A DNA stretch of 64,000 nt from Desulfarculales bacterium UBA702 (GTDB lineage Bacteria > Desulfobacterota > Syntrophobacteria > Syntrophobacterales > Syntrophobacteraceae), in NCBI GenBank assembly GCA_002298165.1, contig DBMI01000088.1, forward strand, positions 32,743 to 96,742, in the 5' to 3' direction. Under the pieces are notes generated by a model. It searched no databases. It worked only from the letters and a program-made list of their open reading frames with translations, and was not told where the DNA came from. A program made the translations under genes and the position numbers. Position 1 is the first letter of the stretch, and each line of letters starts with the position of its first letter. This document shows, one piece after another, positions 18,213-27,833 of the stretch.

Positions 18213-18608
18213 CATATGATATTCAAATCCACTATCACATTTCTTATTCAAATTTAGATAGACATGAGTCCAAATATGCGATAATTGTCGCTGCACCCAT
18301 TTCGTGACTGGGGATAAGCGCTGACATCCATATTGGTTTGTAATAACTGTTATTAAATATAGTTAATAATTGACCCCCCAAAACTAGAATTGTCACGAGT
18401 GGAAAGAATCACCTTTGTCATCGGTCATCTACAAAACATTTAGAACTATCGCAGCTCCTGATGGGAATAAATTACCCGCTAAAATTAGCTGACAACCTTT
18501 GAAAAGAGGCATTTTACCCCATTTGTAATGAAAGCGATCTTGTGCGGGGATTTACGCTATGTTTGTTAATTTGAATGGTTATGGCATTGGACAAAGTTAT
18601 GGCTAATA

Positions 18609-18624
18609 TGGCACGATAATTGCT
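18609..18624 (+). promoter_or_regulatory. Sigma-54 promoter upstream of the second ParB-like gene
   Basis: TGGCAC-GATAA-TTGCT matches the -24/-12 consensus (TGGCAC-N5-TTGC) exactly, with GG and GC correctly spaced by 10 bp. The predicted start is near 18635, about 175 bp before the ATG of the 18810 gene and on the same strand. An enhancer-binding protein is needed; two are encoded elsewhere in the island (29786-31006, 38540-39943). Confidence 0.7.
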
Positions 18625-18809
18625 AAGGCGAAGGTGAAAATCTTCCTTTTACCCAACAATCTCTGATCGAAGAACTTTCAAATCATTCCGGTAATGACGG
18701 AGCTTGTGTCCGGACTTGCCCTGCTGGATGGGCCTTAAGCTATTGGACGATACATATGTTGATTAGTCTTGTAAAACAAGGATATTGAAAATAGCACGAG
18801 GTTTTTAAA

Positions 18810-19643
18810 ATGTTAGAATCCGGCGATATGTTTTACGAAAAGGGACAATTGTATTCAATAGAGACTCAACGCCTTCAATGTGATCCAAATCAACCCAGGA
18901 AGTATTTTGATTCGCAGTCGCTGCAGGAATTGGCTGACTCAATCTCCGCACAAGGTATTATCCAACCGATCATTTTCAGGAAAGATGAGGGAAAGCTCAT
19001 AGTAGTTGCGGGGGAGAGGCGTGTAAGGGCGGCTAAAAAGGCCGGCGTCAAGCATATTCCGGCAATATTTACTGATGGAGATCACACCGAAATTGCTCTG
19101 GTAGAGAACATACTGCGCGAAGATCTCACAGCCATAGAAGAGGCTGAAGCACTGAACTCTTTACTCAAGAAGCATACTTATACTCAGGACCAAATAGCCA
19201 AAACTCTCGGCAAGGCCCGTTCGACTGTTTCAGAAATCCTCTCTCTCAACAGACTGCCCCCGAAGGTGCGGGATGAGTGCAGGAAGGACCCCAAGTGTTC
19301 AAGGCGCGTACTGGTCGAGATAGCCAAGGAAAAAAACGAGAGGCAGATGCTGAAGCTTTACGAAAAGTATAAGAACAGGAGGCTGACAGGTGAAGCGATT
19401 AGAAAAATTTCCCGACCTGGCCATGGTGATCCTGTGGCTGTTTCTTTGAAAGCGATCAGTTCTCTCCTGAAAGATTTGCCGGGCATTGATTTTGACTCTT
19501 TGCCCAACTCCAGGAAAGAGGCTCTTGTTAACGGATTGCGCAGCTTGAACAAAGAAATCGTCAAATTTGCAGGTTACCTCAAAATGCAATATCTCGATGT
19601 TGAACGAGCTGGACAGAGACAGCATTCCCACGAAAACTTTTGA
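18810..19643 (+). CDS. Solitary ParB/Noc-like DNA-binding protein, copy 2
   Basis: Predicted 277-residue paralogue of the 17411-18184 protein, nearly identical from QPRKYFD through the HTH (YTQDQIAKTLGKARSTVSEI) to VLVEIAKE and diverging in the N-terminal 20 and C-terminal 80 residues. The CTP-binding GERR motif and the ENILREDLTAIEE box are intact. Duplication with divergent ends suggests distinct dimer partners. It is preceded by a consensus sigma-54 promoter and followed by gspD on the same strand, 276 bp later. The ATG has GAGG 8 bp upstream. Confidence 0.85.
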   Translation: MLESGDMFYEKGQLYSIETQRLQCDPNQPRKYFDSQSLQELADSISAQGIIQPIIFRKDEGKLIVVAGERRVRAAKKAGVKHIPAIFTDGDHTEIALVENILREDLTAIEEAEALNSLLKKHTYTQDQIAKTLGKARSTVSEILSLNRLPPKVRDECRKDPKCSRRVLVEIAKEKNERQMLKLYEKYKNRRLTGEAIRKISRPGHGDPVAVSLKAISSLLKDLPGIDFDSLPNSRKEALVNGLRSLNKEIVKFAGYLKMQYLDVERAGQRQHSHENF

Positions 19644-19919
19644 TGAGCAAGAAAAGGGGTTAGGCTGAATCTTTCACGTGGGTTGTGCTTTTTTGTCATA
19701 CCATCAGTATTTAGCGGATACTCATATGCTGAAAACCAGACCTGAGTTAACCTCCTGGCGCAACAAATGAGGCCGTGACCTGGACTACGCAATGTCCGGC
19801 GTGTGATCGGCAGCCGCATTGTTTGGCAAATCCCAATTACTTCTTGATAGCTTAATACTCGATTTGTTCAGCGACTCGTTGCTGGAACCGTAAACAAAAA
19901 CCGGGGGGCCTGCCACAGA

Positions 19920-22088
19920 ATGGATTTCTTTAAGATATTGAATCATATATTAATCAGAGCAGGTTTGGCTCTTTTATTCCTAAACACATTTACTGCTTGC
20001 GCTCAGCAGAAAGCTCCGGTTCAATCAATAACGCGGCAGGAGCGGGTCAGCGCTCCCGAGCCTCTGCGCCAGCCCCGTGAGGCCACTGAATCGGCCCCCG
20101 TGGAACCGCTCATCACGACGAAAAAAGATTATTCCGGAGTAAAAACTCGCTTTTCATCCACCCCTAAGCTAACGCAGCCTCCCCAGGCGAAAGTGATTCC
20201 GCCTCAGACAAAGAGTTCCGATTTAGGCCAGGAGAGACAGGTTACAATCAATTTTGAAAATATGTCCTTACCTGCTTTCATCAATGGAGTTTATGGCGAC
20301 ATTCTAAAGATGTCATTTCAAATGGCTCCCGAGATACAAAAGAAAACGGATCTGGTTACATTACGAGTCCCTGACCCAACTCCGGCTGATGCAGTGGATA
20401 GGCTGACTCGTCAAGTACTGCGCAAATATGGTGTGGCTGTGGAAAGCCAGGGTGAAATACTGTTTTTTGGTCTTGGAAAGGGAGCACCGCCGCAAGGGGA
20501 GCTTCCATTTATTGTAAGCGGGAGAACCCTTCCGGACGTTCCAGCCTCCCATAGACCTATTTTCCAACTTGTTCCTCTAAAAGTTGTTTCAAACACACAA
20601 GTTGTCAACTGGTTAAAGGAAGTCTACAAAGGCCAGCAGGTCACGGTCTATGAAGATCCGGAACGCAATGCTGTTATGCTTATGGGGAATGCTGAGGTTA
20701 TTCGCGAGGCTGTTGAGGCTGTGCTGATTTTGGACCAACCGTTTATGCGAGGACTATATAGCGTACGCATTGAACCGGCTTTTCTAAATGCACAGGATCT
20801 CAGCACACAGCTTATCGCCGCTCTATCCTCAGAAGGCTATTCAGCTTCAAGCACTCCAAGCCGAGGTGGCATCATAGTATTTCCTATTGTCCCAGCGGGC
20901 GCTGTACTGGCGTTTGCTGCTGATCCGCAGTTCATTGCCCACATAAAAGAATGGGCGGAAACATTGGATCGTCCTGGCCGCGGCCTGGGGATGCGAGGCA
21001 TCTTCTACTATCGGGTAAAAAACACGCGGGCTTACGATATCGCAAAGGTGCTTGACAGATTGCTGGTAGAAAACAGTCCGGAAAATGCTCTATCCGCCAT
21101 GGGCACCAATACCACCCAGAGTCAGACATCTCAGGCTGTTCAGCAAGGATCGATTTTAAAAACGGGGTTCCAGGGGTCGCAAAAAGATAAAGGCCAAACG
21201 AGTTCCCTTCGGTCGAGAGAACTTACAGTGGATGAACTAAACAATGCTTTGATATATCAGGGCGATTCGGAGGCATGGGGACAACTGTTAACGATTATCA
21301 AGGAGATGGACCGTCCGGCAAGAATGGTCTTACTCGAAGTGACGCTTGCCGAGGTAACCTTAACTGAAGGTGAAGAATTGGGTGTCGAATGGGTGCTAAA
21401 GGGCAGTATCGATAATTACAAACTCAAACTCGGTACATTAAAGGGCCTGGGTATCGGGAGTTCCGGACTGGCTGGAGTAGTGCTGAATGGAGCCGGAGAA
21501 ACACTTGCTGCACTAAATGCTTTTGCGAATAACAGCAGAGTAAAAATCCTCTCAACACCCAGAGTTATGGTAAAAAGCGGTGCAAAGGCCTCGGTAGATG
21601 TAGGCACCGAGGTGCCCACCATAACAAGCCAGGCGACATCTTCCGAATTGGTATCAGGTGGTACCAGTGCTATTTTACAGTCAATACAATATCGAAAAAC
21701 GGGGGTCATATTGAGCGTGAGCCCGGTAATTCACTCGGGAGACCGCATAGACCTGGAAATAAGCCAAGAGGTGAGTGCATCACAACCTAATACTACAACC
21801 ACGATACAAAGTCCTAATATCCAGACGCGCAAAATCGAAACCAGTCTCCAGTTAAAGGATGGAGGATCTATTCTGCTTGGCGGACTGATCTCTACTAATG
21901 TTGACAAATCCACCAAAGGCGTCCCTTTTCTTTCTAATATTCCTAATGTCGGACGCCTGTTCCGCGTTGATCATGAAACAACAACACGGACCGATATGAT
22001 AATGCTCATTGTGCCGTATATTATTGACAGTGACCAGGAGGCGGTCTCGGTCACCGATTCATTGAGAAAACGTTTGCATATCGAATGA
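19920..22088 (+). CDS. gspD: T2SS outer-membrane secretin GspD (lipoprotein)
   Basis: Predicted 722-residue secretin that forms the outer-membrane gate. The signal peptide ends in a lipobox (NTFTAC, Cys 27), so it may be self-piloting. After a Pro/Gln-rich linker come the N0-like domain (VTINFENMSLPAFINGVYG), N1-N3 KH-like domains and the secretin core with VEVPTIT-like VGTEVPTITS and the C-terminal GGLISTNVDKSTKGVPFLSN signature. It lies on the opposite strand from the other gsp genes, about 4.7 kb from gspE, separated by the ParB-like pair. Confidence 0.9.
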   Translation: MDFFKILNHILIRAGLALLFLNTFTACAQQKAPVQSITRQERVSAPEPLRQPREATESAPVEPLITTKKDYSGVKTRFSSTPKLTQPPQAKVIPPQTKSSDLGQERQVTINFENMSLPAFINGVYGDILKMSFQMAPEIQKKTDLVTLRVPDPTPADAVDRLTRQVLRKYGVAVESQGEILFFGLGKGAPPQGELPFIVSGRTLPDVPASHRPIFQLVPLKVVSNTQVVNWLKEVYKGQQVTVYEDPERNAVMLMGNAEVIREAVEAVLILDQPFMRGLYSVRIEPAFLNAQDLSTQLIAALSSEGYSASSTPSRGGIIVFPIVPAGAVLAFAADPQFIAHIKEWAETLDRPGRGLGMRGIFYYRVKNTRAYDIAKVLDRLLVENSPENALSAMGTNTTQSQTSQAVQQGSILKTGFQGSQKDKGQTSSLRSRELTVDELNNALIYQGDSEAWGQLLTIIKEMDRPARMVLLEVTLAEVTLTEGEELGVEWVLKGSIDNYKLKLGTLKGLGIGSSGLAGVVLNGAGETLAALNAFANNSRVKILSTPRVMVKSGAKASVDVGTEVPTITSQATSSELVSGGTSAILQSIQYRKTGVILSVSPVIHSGDRIDLEISQEVSASQPNTTTTIQSPNIQTRKIETSLQLKDGGSILLGGLISTNVDKSTKGVPFLSNIPNVGRLFRVDHETTTRTDMIMLIVPYIIDSDQEAVSVTDSLRKRLHIE

Positions 22089-22494
22089 TATGTCACGATC
22101 TTTTTCGGATTCATATATCTCCGCTGCAAGACCCGGTTCGGTTGTGGTCACATCAACCAGGATCAGGAGGGGCCGGGCAGTTCGAAAATGCCGTTCTCTC
22201 TGGAACAGACTTCCCGCACATCCGAACACCCCACAAAGCCGATGCCGATCACCCGATCTGGCATTGAGTGAAAACGGTCGGAATGCCGGAAAATACATAA
22301 AAATCTCACTGTGAGTTTCGATTCAGCTCTTTGTATGGAAGATTTTTCTCATACTTATTTCCCTGTTAGAGTAAAGGTTGTGCAGGAATCTGAGAATAGG
22401 TAAGCCTAGTTTGTGCGGATATTGCTCAAACTTACAGGTGCAGGGGCAGGTTTGGCGAACAGGCCATCAGAGGAGCGACTTAACCGGAATGGTT
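22089..22494. other. Intergenic region after gspD, no gene seen
   Basis: The region lies between convergent gspD and the LuxR-type gene. Open frames on both strands are short and lack ribosome sites. I see no clear terminator hairpin with a U tract. Confidence 0.5.
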
Positions 22495-23109
22495 TTAATT
22501 CAATTGCTCTTTTATGTATGTTGAAAGCTTCGTCCGGGTGTTTTCTATCCCGAGCTTCTTTCGTATATTTCGGCGGTGCGTTTTTATAGTCTCCATCGAC
22601 AGGCAGAGCTGGTCGGCAATCTGAGAGCTGGTAAGCCCGTTTTTTATGAGCGCAGCCACACGCAACTCCGCCGTGGAAAGTGAACAAATCTCGCCGTTGC
22701 CGCCGGCTAGTCTCGATGCCATATGGTTCATGTACAATATCAGGGTATCAAACTCGATCGGATGCTCGGCGATGGCTGAATGAGCCTGAAGTTTACGTAT
22801 GAGAGGCAAGATTTTCATACGAATCGCAGTTGCCGCTTCAACCTCAAAGTCCTCTATTGTTCTCTTCATATTTTTCGATAGCGAAACAAGTGCCCTGCTT
22901 AAATCCTGAAGCTCGGCGCTAAGCTCTTCAATTTTTATCTCCCGGATCCGAATTTGCAAGTTTGCGTTATCCAGCATTGCCTGGGATTGGGCGAGTTCCT
23001 CCGTTCTACTGTTTAGCTGCTCCCTCAGCTCTTCGATAGTTTGGGCAGAGCCATCAATAATGAACGTCTCTTCCTGTTCGGCATTACTGTCAGACATCAT
23101 TGGATCCAT
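22495..23109 (-). CDS. LuxR-type transcription regulator with coiled coil
   Basis: Predicted 204-residue protein. Residues about 20-95 form a heptad-like coiled coil (TIEELREQLNSRTEELAQSQA), a mixed region follows, and the last 65 residues are a LuxR/NarL HTH (STAELRVAALIKNGLTSSQIADQLCLSMETIKTHRRNIRKKL). There is no receiver domain. It is 57 bp downstream of a stand-alone receiver protein on the same strand, suggesting a split response regulator or partner pair. Targets are unknown. Confidence 0.8.
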   Translation of the reverse strand: MDPMMSDSNAEQEETFIIDGSAQTIEELREQLNSRTEELAQSQAMLDNANLQIRIREIKIEELSAELQDLSRALVSLSKNMKRTIEDFEVEAATAIRMKILPLIRKLQAHSAIAEHPIEFDTLILYMNHMASRLAGGNGEICSLSTAELRVAALIKNGLTSSQIADQLCLSMETIKTHRRNIRKKLGIENTRTKLSTYIKEQLN

Positions 23110-23166
23110 CTCTGTAATTATCTGGTAGTTGCTTCAGAGTTACTCACCAGGCAGAGAGTCAAATCT

Positions 23167-23550
23167 TTACACGATCTGCCTGCTGCGTGGAGGAGCGCTT
23201 GCACCCAATGCACTTTGCAGTTTAGAATTCATCTCTGTCATATCGTAGGATTTAACCAGACAATAATCTAATGGGATCCTGGTATTTTCAAATTCGCAAG
23301 GATGATAGGCAGTCCATATAATTAACGGAGATTCATGACCATTGTTACGGATATGATGAAATCTTTCCAGATCATCAGGATCTATCAAACCAATATCCAG
23401 GATTATCAAGTCCGCCTGAAACGCCTCCATTTGATTTATGATATTGCGGCTCGATTCAACTGAAGTGACTTTGTGACCTTGCACCGATAGCTCATGCGAA
23501 TACCACTCACGGATGTGCTTTTCCTCATCAACAATGACTATTTTCGCCAT
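23167..23550 (-). CDS. Stand-alone response-regulator receiver domain
   Basis: Predicted 127-residue CheY-like protein. The acidic pocket is DE at 8-9, the phospho-acceptor is Asp 52 (LIILDIG), the switch Thr lies in IWTAY and the conserved Lys in CLVKSYD. It has no output domain. ATG 23550 is preferred over an upstream frame start because a purine-rich GAAGGGAA precedes it and MAKIVIVDEE is a canonical receiver start. It is probably co-transcribed with the LuxR-type gene downstream. The cognate kinase is not obvious; the kinase at 24426 is a candidate. Confidence 0.85.
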   Translation of the reverse strand: MAKIVIVDEEKHIREWYSHELSVQGHKVTSVESSRNIINQMEAFQADLIILDIGLIDPDDLERFHHIRNNGHESPLIIWTAYHPCEFENTRIPLDYCLVKSYDMTEMNSKLQSALGASAPPRSRQIV

Positions 23551-23750
23551 ATATTCGTTTTCCCTTCTTTTTTCAGCTTCGTCTCCAGGCGTCAAACCTG
23601 GATAAGAGGAATGACGGCTCTCGACTTAAGCACCTGAACCACAAATTAATCGTGACACAATTCAAGTCCTGACACTCAATCAATTAGCTTTGGTTCGCGG
23701 TTGCTTTCCTGTTGATTCGGCCGATTGCTAAAAATTATAGGGAAACTCTA

Positions 23751-23954
23751 TTAAACGAACTTCTTCACCATAATCGCCAGAGGTCCTTTTGGACCGTGCT
23801 CGACTTCGAATGACACACGATCTCCTTCGCTTAGCGAGCGAAACCCGTCAGCGGCAATGGCGGAGTAGTGAACAAAAACATCTCCATCGTTTTCTGTTTC
23901 GATAAAACCATACCCTTTAACGTCATTGAACCATTTTACCCTGCCTATCGACAT
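23751..23954 (-). CDS. Cold-shock-domain protein (CspA family)
   Basis: Predicted 67-residue single OB-fold protein with both RNA-binding motifs (KGYGFIE and DVFVHYSAI) and the typical MSIGRVKWFND start. It binds single-stranded RNA/DNA as an RNA chaperone. ATG 23954 has GAGGAG 8-10 bp upstream; longer in-frame extensions upstream are not family-like. Confidence 0.95.
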   Translation of the reverse strand: MSIGRVKWFNDVKGYGFIETENDGDVFVHYSAIAADGFRSLSEGDRVSFEVEHGPKGPLAIMVKKFV

Positions 23955-24425
23955 CTGAGAAAACTCCTCTACATACCCGCTGGTGTTGAGTAGTGGCGCC
24001 GGCAAATGCGCTTCTGTGCAATACCGGTCCACGGATGTTATTCGTGGCTCTTTGCCAAAAACGGCTGAGCGGCATCTGTTGGTCATGGTTATGGCCGGCA
24101 CTACCATAACCGCAGGGGGAGATGTCTTCTCTGAAAGCAATCAATGTGCCATCACAATCCCTCTTGAAGATCTGCATCTAATCGGTGACAGGAGCAGGTA
24201 GAGCGATGCACCACAAATGAAGCTCTTTGGGAGATGGGGCAAAATGCCCCTTGGCAGCTATTTGGAAGAGGTTATGGTGTGGTATTTTACCCCACCGCCA
24301 GAAGCAGGCGGCTGCCGTGGTTTTCAGGCAGGCGAAGAAATGGAAGATGCGGGCACATCTATTGGGAGTTTACAAGGCGAACTAAATCCAATTGGCGGGA
24401 TCAGTCTCTCCCAAGCCGCAGCCGA
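23955..24425. other. Intergenic region between csp and the histidine kinase gene
   Basis: The 471-bp region must carry the csp promoter and long leader on the minus strand. A small hairpin GGGGCAAAATGCCCC lies at 24236-24250. An open frame of 70 codons on the plus strand (24217-24429) has no ribosome site or family and is not called. Confidence 0.4.
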
Positions 24426-26180
24426 TTAAGGATGTTGAAGCGGCAGTCTAAGAATAAAAGCTGTAAAGCTCCCGGGCTCACTCGAACATTCAATGGAACC
24501 CCGGTGTGCATCGAGGATGGTCTTGCATATCGCCAGGCCCAGGCCCGTGCCGTTTCTCCCCTTGGTTGTGTAAAAAGGATTGAATATCTGCTCCCGGACA
24601 TCGGGGCTTATTCCCGGCCCAGTATCCCGGACCACCAATTGGAGGAATTCTCCGTCTACCAAACCTTCCATCCTGATGACACCAGGCTCCGACATGGCAT
24701 CCAGGCTGTTTTTCACAAGGTTTGTGAGAACCTGGTGCATAAGCCCTACGTCCATGTCTACCATGGGGAGGCCTGGATCCCATTTGATTTCGAAGGAGAC
24801 TCCCTGCTGCTCGGCTTTCTGGCTGTACAACGCCAGAATGTCTTCAATGGTAGCCTCAAGCGAGGCTTTCATTAGGCTCAGTTCCGGTTTTTTTGCAAAC
24901 TGGAGAAAGTTCTTGATGAAGGTCCTCACCCGCTCGGATTCCTTTTCCAGGAGTTGCACGGATTCTCCCGCTCCCTGGCTGAGCTTTTGGCCCCTGAGGT
25001 TCAACACGATGAAAGAAATGTTGCTCAGAAGGTTTCCTACCTCGTGAGTTACCTTACTTGCCGCGGCGCCCAAAGTCGCAAGGTTTCTGGCGTGGAGAAG
25101 CTCCTTTGCCAGTTCGACCTCCCTTTGGATGAGTCCTTTCAGTGAGCCGGCCATTGTATTGAAGGCTGAGCTGAGTCCCCCGATTTCATCGGAGGATTCC
25201 ACCTCGATTCTCAGGTCCAACTCACCTTGGCCGATCCTTAATGCCTGCCGATGCATTCTTTCTATAGGTCCCAGCAGGCGCTTGACAGGAATCCACAAAA
25301 CCAGGGGTCCCATCGCGCACAGGAGCAGCGTAATGAGGGCCGTCAGGAATATATTGTCATACCAGTAGGCATATGCTTCGCCTTCATCCTTGGTCAGCAC
25401 GAGCACCCAATTGAAGCCCTCGATCGCGGTCCCCAGAGAGTAGGAGGAGCGGCTATCTCCGGTATCATGCCAGTGTAGGGGTTTGTCCCTGAGATTCACC
25501 AGATCGGCCACAATCGACTGATCCGCCGACTCGCCCCGGATGACTTTATCCATATCGGGATGAATGACGAACCTCCCCGCCACGTCAAGAATGTAAACCC
25601 TGCCGGTTTTCCCAAACCGGATCCTGTCAATGACATTCCAAACCGGTTTCATGCTCAATTCGCCCCAGAGCACGGCTACCACCCGGCCCCTGCTCTTGAG
25701 GGGTATAGCCAGGCATGCATAGGGAAGGTTCTCTGTGGTAAACCGGGTGCCGCTGTAGCCTGTCCCGCCCTCCCGCGCCATTTTGAACGCCTCCTCCCGA
25801 GCAGCCTGAACGGGGGTGCCCGCCAGCTTGGTCGATAAGATTTGTTCGCCCTCAGGGGTTAAAAGTGTGATCGCCATGAACTCGGGATTGGAGAGCTGGT
25901 AGGCAATGAGGGCCATTTCCTGCTCGTAGCTGTCCGTCTTGACGGCAATCAGTACCCTTCCAACGTTTTCCAGACCCTTTATGGAGCCTGTCATATACTG
26001 GCGAATCTCACCCGCTGAGGCGGTGAGTATCTCGGAATAGTCCCTGAGGATATTACTCCTGAAATAACCGTAGTTTACAGTTGAGAGAACGACACTTGTA
26101 ATAATGATCGCAAAACTCAGAAATGGAAGGAGGAAGCACAAAAACTTCGGGAAAATCTTGAGGCCCTTGAAAAATCCCAT
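24426..26180 (-). CDS. Membrane sensor histidine kinase (Cache-HAMP-HisKA-HATPase)
   Basis: Predicted 584-residue kinase. Two membrane helices (about 12-34 and 265-285) flank a roughly 230-residue periplasmic Cache-type sensor (SGTRFTTENLPYACLAIPLKSRGRVVAVLWGELS). HAMP follows, then a HisKA box with His in ASKVTHEVGNLLSNI, an N box (VLTNLVKNSLDAM), G1 (VRDTGPGIS) and G2 (GRNGTGLGLAICK). It lacks a receiver domain. It lies downstream of the radical SAM maturase on the same strand (310-bp gap), so it may sense the peptide or its exporter, an inference from position only. Confidence 0.9.
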   Translation of the reverse strand: MGFFKGLKIFPKFLCFLLPFLSFAIIITSVVLSTVNYGYFRSNILRDYSEILTASAGEIRQYMTGSIKGLENVGRVLIAVKTDSYEQEMALIAYQLSNPEFMAITLLTPEGEQILSTKLAGTPVQAAREEAFKMAREGGTGYSGTRFTTENLPYACLAIPLKSRGRVVAVLWGELSMKPVWNVIDRIRFGKTGRVYILDVAGRFVIHPDMDKVIRGESADQSIVADLVNLRDKPLHWHDTGDSRSSYSLGTAIEGFNWVLVLTKDEGEAYAYWYDNIFLTALITLLLCAMGPLVLWIPVKRLLGPIERMHRQALRIGQGELDLRIEVESSDEIGGLSSAFNTMAGSLKGLIQREVELAKELLHARNLATLGAAASKVTHEVGNLLSNISFIVLNLRGQKLSQGAGESVQLLEKESERVRTFIKNFLQFAKKPELSLMKASLEATIEDILALYSQKAEQQGVSFEIKWDPGLPMVDMDVGLMHQVLTNLVKNSLDAMSEPGVIRMEGLVDGEFLQLVVRDTGPGISPDVREQIFNPFYTTKGRNGTGLGLAICKTILDAHRGSIECSSEPGSFTAFILRLPLQHP

Positions 26181-26440
26181 GTAGAAAAAATCATCCCTGG
26201 CAAGAATGTATTTCGGGTGATTACGCTGGCTTTGCGTCAGCTTCCGGCGAATACGCAGGCGGTGATCCTAAAACTAAAAGACCCTTGGGCTAATAAAATA
26301 ATTTGCCGCAAAAGGCCAGAATAATAAATCCTGTGAGGACCGCCTCCAATGGAGTTAGTTGCAAGCTAATATAGGGTATGTGTGAAATCGGTTGAGTGTC
26401 GGGCCCGAGTATGGCGAAGAGCTGAAAAAGAGAAAGGGTA

Positions 26441-26465
26441 GGGGGCCGGTTCTAAACCTGCCCCC
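26441..26465 (-). terminator. Hairpin after the radical SAM gene
   Basis: The arms GGGGGC (26441-26446) and GCCCCC (26460-26465) enclose a second inner stem GGTT/AACC. It starts 26 bp after the maturase stop codon on the minus strand. The U tract is poor, so it is a weak terminator or 3' stabiliser. The rest of 26181-26490 shows no gene. Confidence 0.4.
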
Positions 26466-26490
26466 TTAAATCGGAGGCATTCCGTCTGGA

Positions 26491-27813
26491 TTACTTTTTC
26501 TCTGCCTGACTGGTAAGCCCCTCCGCACTCGATGGGATGGTCTCCTCGGCTTTTTCCCTGATGTATGATTCGAGAAACACACGAAGCGAGTCATAGCGGC
26601 AGTCGATTCCGTTGAATTCGCCCCTGGCGGCCAGGGCCAACTGTCGGCAGCCTCCGAAACAGACAGGCAAAAGAGAGCATTCATTTAGGCATTTATCGGG
26701 GAGTCTGCGCATGAGCAGTTGAGATTCCGCGGCAAAATCGATTCCTTTTCGCACGTTGCCGTAGGCAAGTTCTCCGCCCTGGAGACCAATGCAGGGTATG
26801 ATTTCACCATTGGTATCGAACACGTAGTGGTACCGGAAATCAGCCGCGCACCGGTTTGACGGGGGGGCTTCGAATTGCTTGTAGCCGCGGTTGCGCGCCT
26901 CAGCACTCAGGCGAAGATATATTTCAGGATCTCCGATTCCGGACTGAAATGGAGAAGCGGTCCTGGTCGGAAGGATCGGGCAGAAACGGACAATATCGAC
27001 CTGGACACCGTAGCGGGCGAAGTCGTCGAACATCTCCGGGATGGCTTCATGATCATTCGAGGCGCTATCGTACTGGCATTCTACCATGATCGGAACAAGG
27101 TCTCCAATCCCGGCCAGGTTTCGCATTATGACCTCGTATGTCCCGCCGCCTTCTTTAAAAGGCCTCATCCTGTCGTGAATTCGGGCCGGTCCGGCTATGC
27201 TGACCCGGACCCTGTTCAGCCCCACCGTCTTCAGGCGCTCGACGGCGCCCCGATCTATGAGCGTTCCGTTTGTCACCATGCTCAGCTTGTAGGGAATTCC
27301 CTGCCCCTCGCAAAAGTAGAATCGCCTGGTGGCACTTTCAATGAAAACGCCCACATTCAGCATCGTCTCGGCCCCTCCGGCTTCATCCGAAACGATGGAA
27401 GGACGCGAATCCCTGATGATCCCGAGATAGAATTTGTCGATCTCCAGGGCGGTCTCGGAACTCATGTCCCGCGATTCCTTATCAATCAGGCAGTATTTGC
27501 ATCGCATGTTGCAGCGGCGGGTTACGATCATCCTGGATTTGATAGCGGCAGGGCTGTAGACGTGCTGGAGTTTCCAGTTCTCGAAAATCTTGATCTCATC
27601 TGTCCCGCTTGCCACCAGAATGCCCTGCCCGCATAGGTGCTCCACCGTTGCCGGGTCGCATCCCGCGCCCCCGCTGCGAATGAGGGCGTTCCAGTCCTTG
27701 CGGTAACAAAGCAGAAAGGCCCCCGAAAGAGTATGGTACAAGGCCAAAAATTCGGCGCCCTCGTGAAAAATGGGTATGGCGATTGTATAACGGCTCTTGG
27801 AATATGGATTCAT
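26491..27813 (-). CDS. Radical SAM/SPASM peptide maturase
   Basis: Predicted 440-residue enzyme that would modify the small peptide encoded just upstream. Residues 1-95 are an N-terminal module (YHTLSGAFLLCYRKDW) typical of peptide-acting members. The radical SAM cluster motif is CNMRCKYC (Cys 101, 105, 108). The C-terminal SPASM region has CAADFRYHYVFDTNGEIIPC and CLNECSLLPVCFGGC, enough cysteines for two auxiliary Fe-S clusters. ATG 27813 has AGGAG upstream. The small-peptide neighbour and N-terminal module resemble the geopeptide-type maturases known from Geobacter-like genomes; that subfamily name could not be checked here. Likely chemistry is a sactionine/ranthipeptide-type crosslink or epimerisation. 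Confidence 0.85.
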   Translation of the reverse strand: MNPYSKSRYTIAIPIFHEGAEFLALYHTLSGAFLLCYRKDWNALIRSGGAGCDPATVEHLCGQGILVASGTDEIKIFENWKLQHVYSPAAIKSRMIVTRRCNMRCKYCLIDKESRDMSSETALEIDKFYLGIIRDSRPSIVSDEAGGAETMLNVGVFIESATRRFYFCEGQGIPYKLSMVTNGTLIDRGAVERLKTVGLNRVRVSIAGPARIHDRMRPFKEGGGTYEVIMRNLAGIGDLVPIMVECQYDSASNDHEAIPEMFDDFARYGVQVDIVRFCPILPTRTASPFQSGIGDPEIYLRLSAEARNRGYKQFEAPPSNRCAADFRYHYVFDTNGEIIPCIGLQGGELAYGNVRKGIDFAAESQLLMRRLPDKCLNECSLLPVCFGGCRQLALAARGEFNGIDCRYDSLRVFLESYIREKAEETIPSSAEGLTSQAEKK

Positions 27814-27833
27814 AGTAGTATTCTCCTATGAAA

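Larger units (their letters stand above)
18185..18809. other. 625-bp intergenic region between the ParB-like genes
   Basis: AT-rich region with no convincing gene. It contains the 18-bp palindrome (18195-18212) and a textbook sigma-54 promoter (18609-18624). The predicted transcript leader before the second ParB-like gene is about 175 bases. A 14-codon frame in the leader is probably chance. Confidence 0.5.

Noticed and set aside
19671..19684. CTTTCACGTGGGTT as a chromosomal parS site after the second ParB-like gene
   Set aside because: Only about ten of fourteen bases match the parS core and the right half is wrong; probably chance.
24217..24429. 70-codon plus-strand frame next to the histidine kinase gene
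   Set aside because: No ribosome site, no recognised family, and it overlaps the kinase stop; not convincing.
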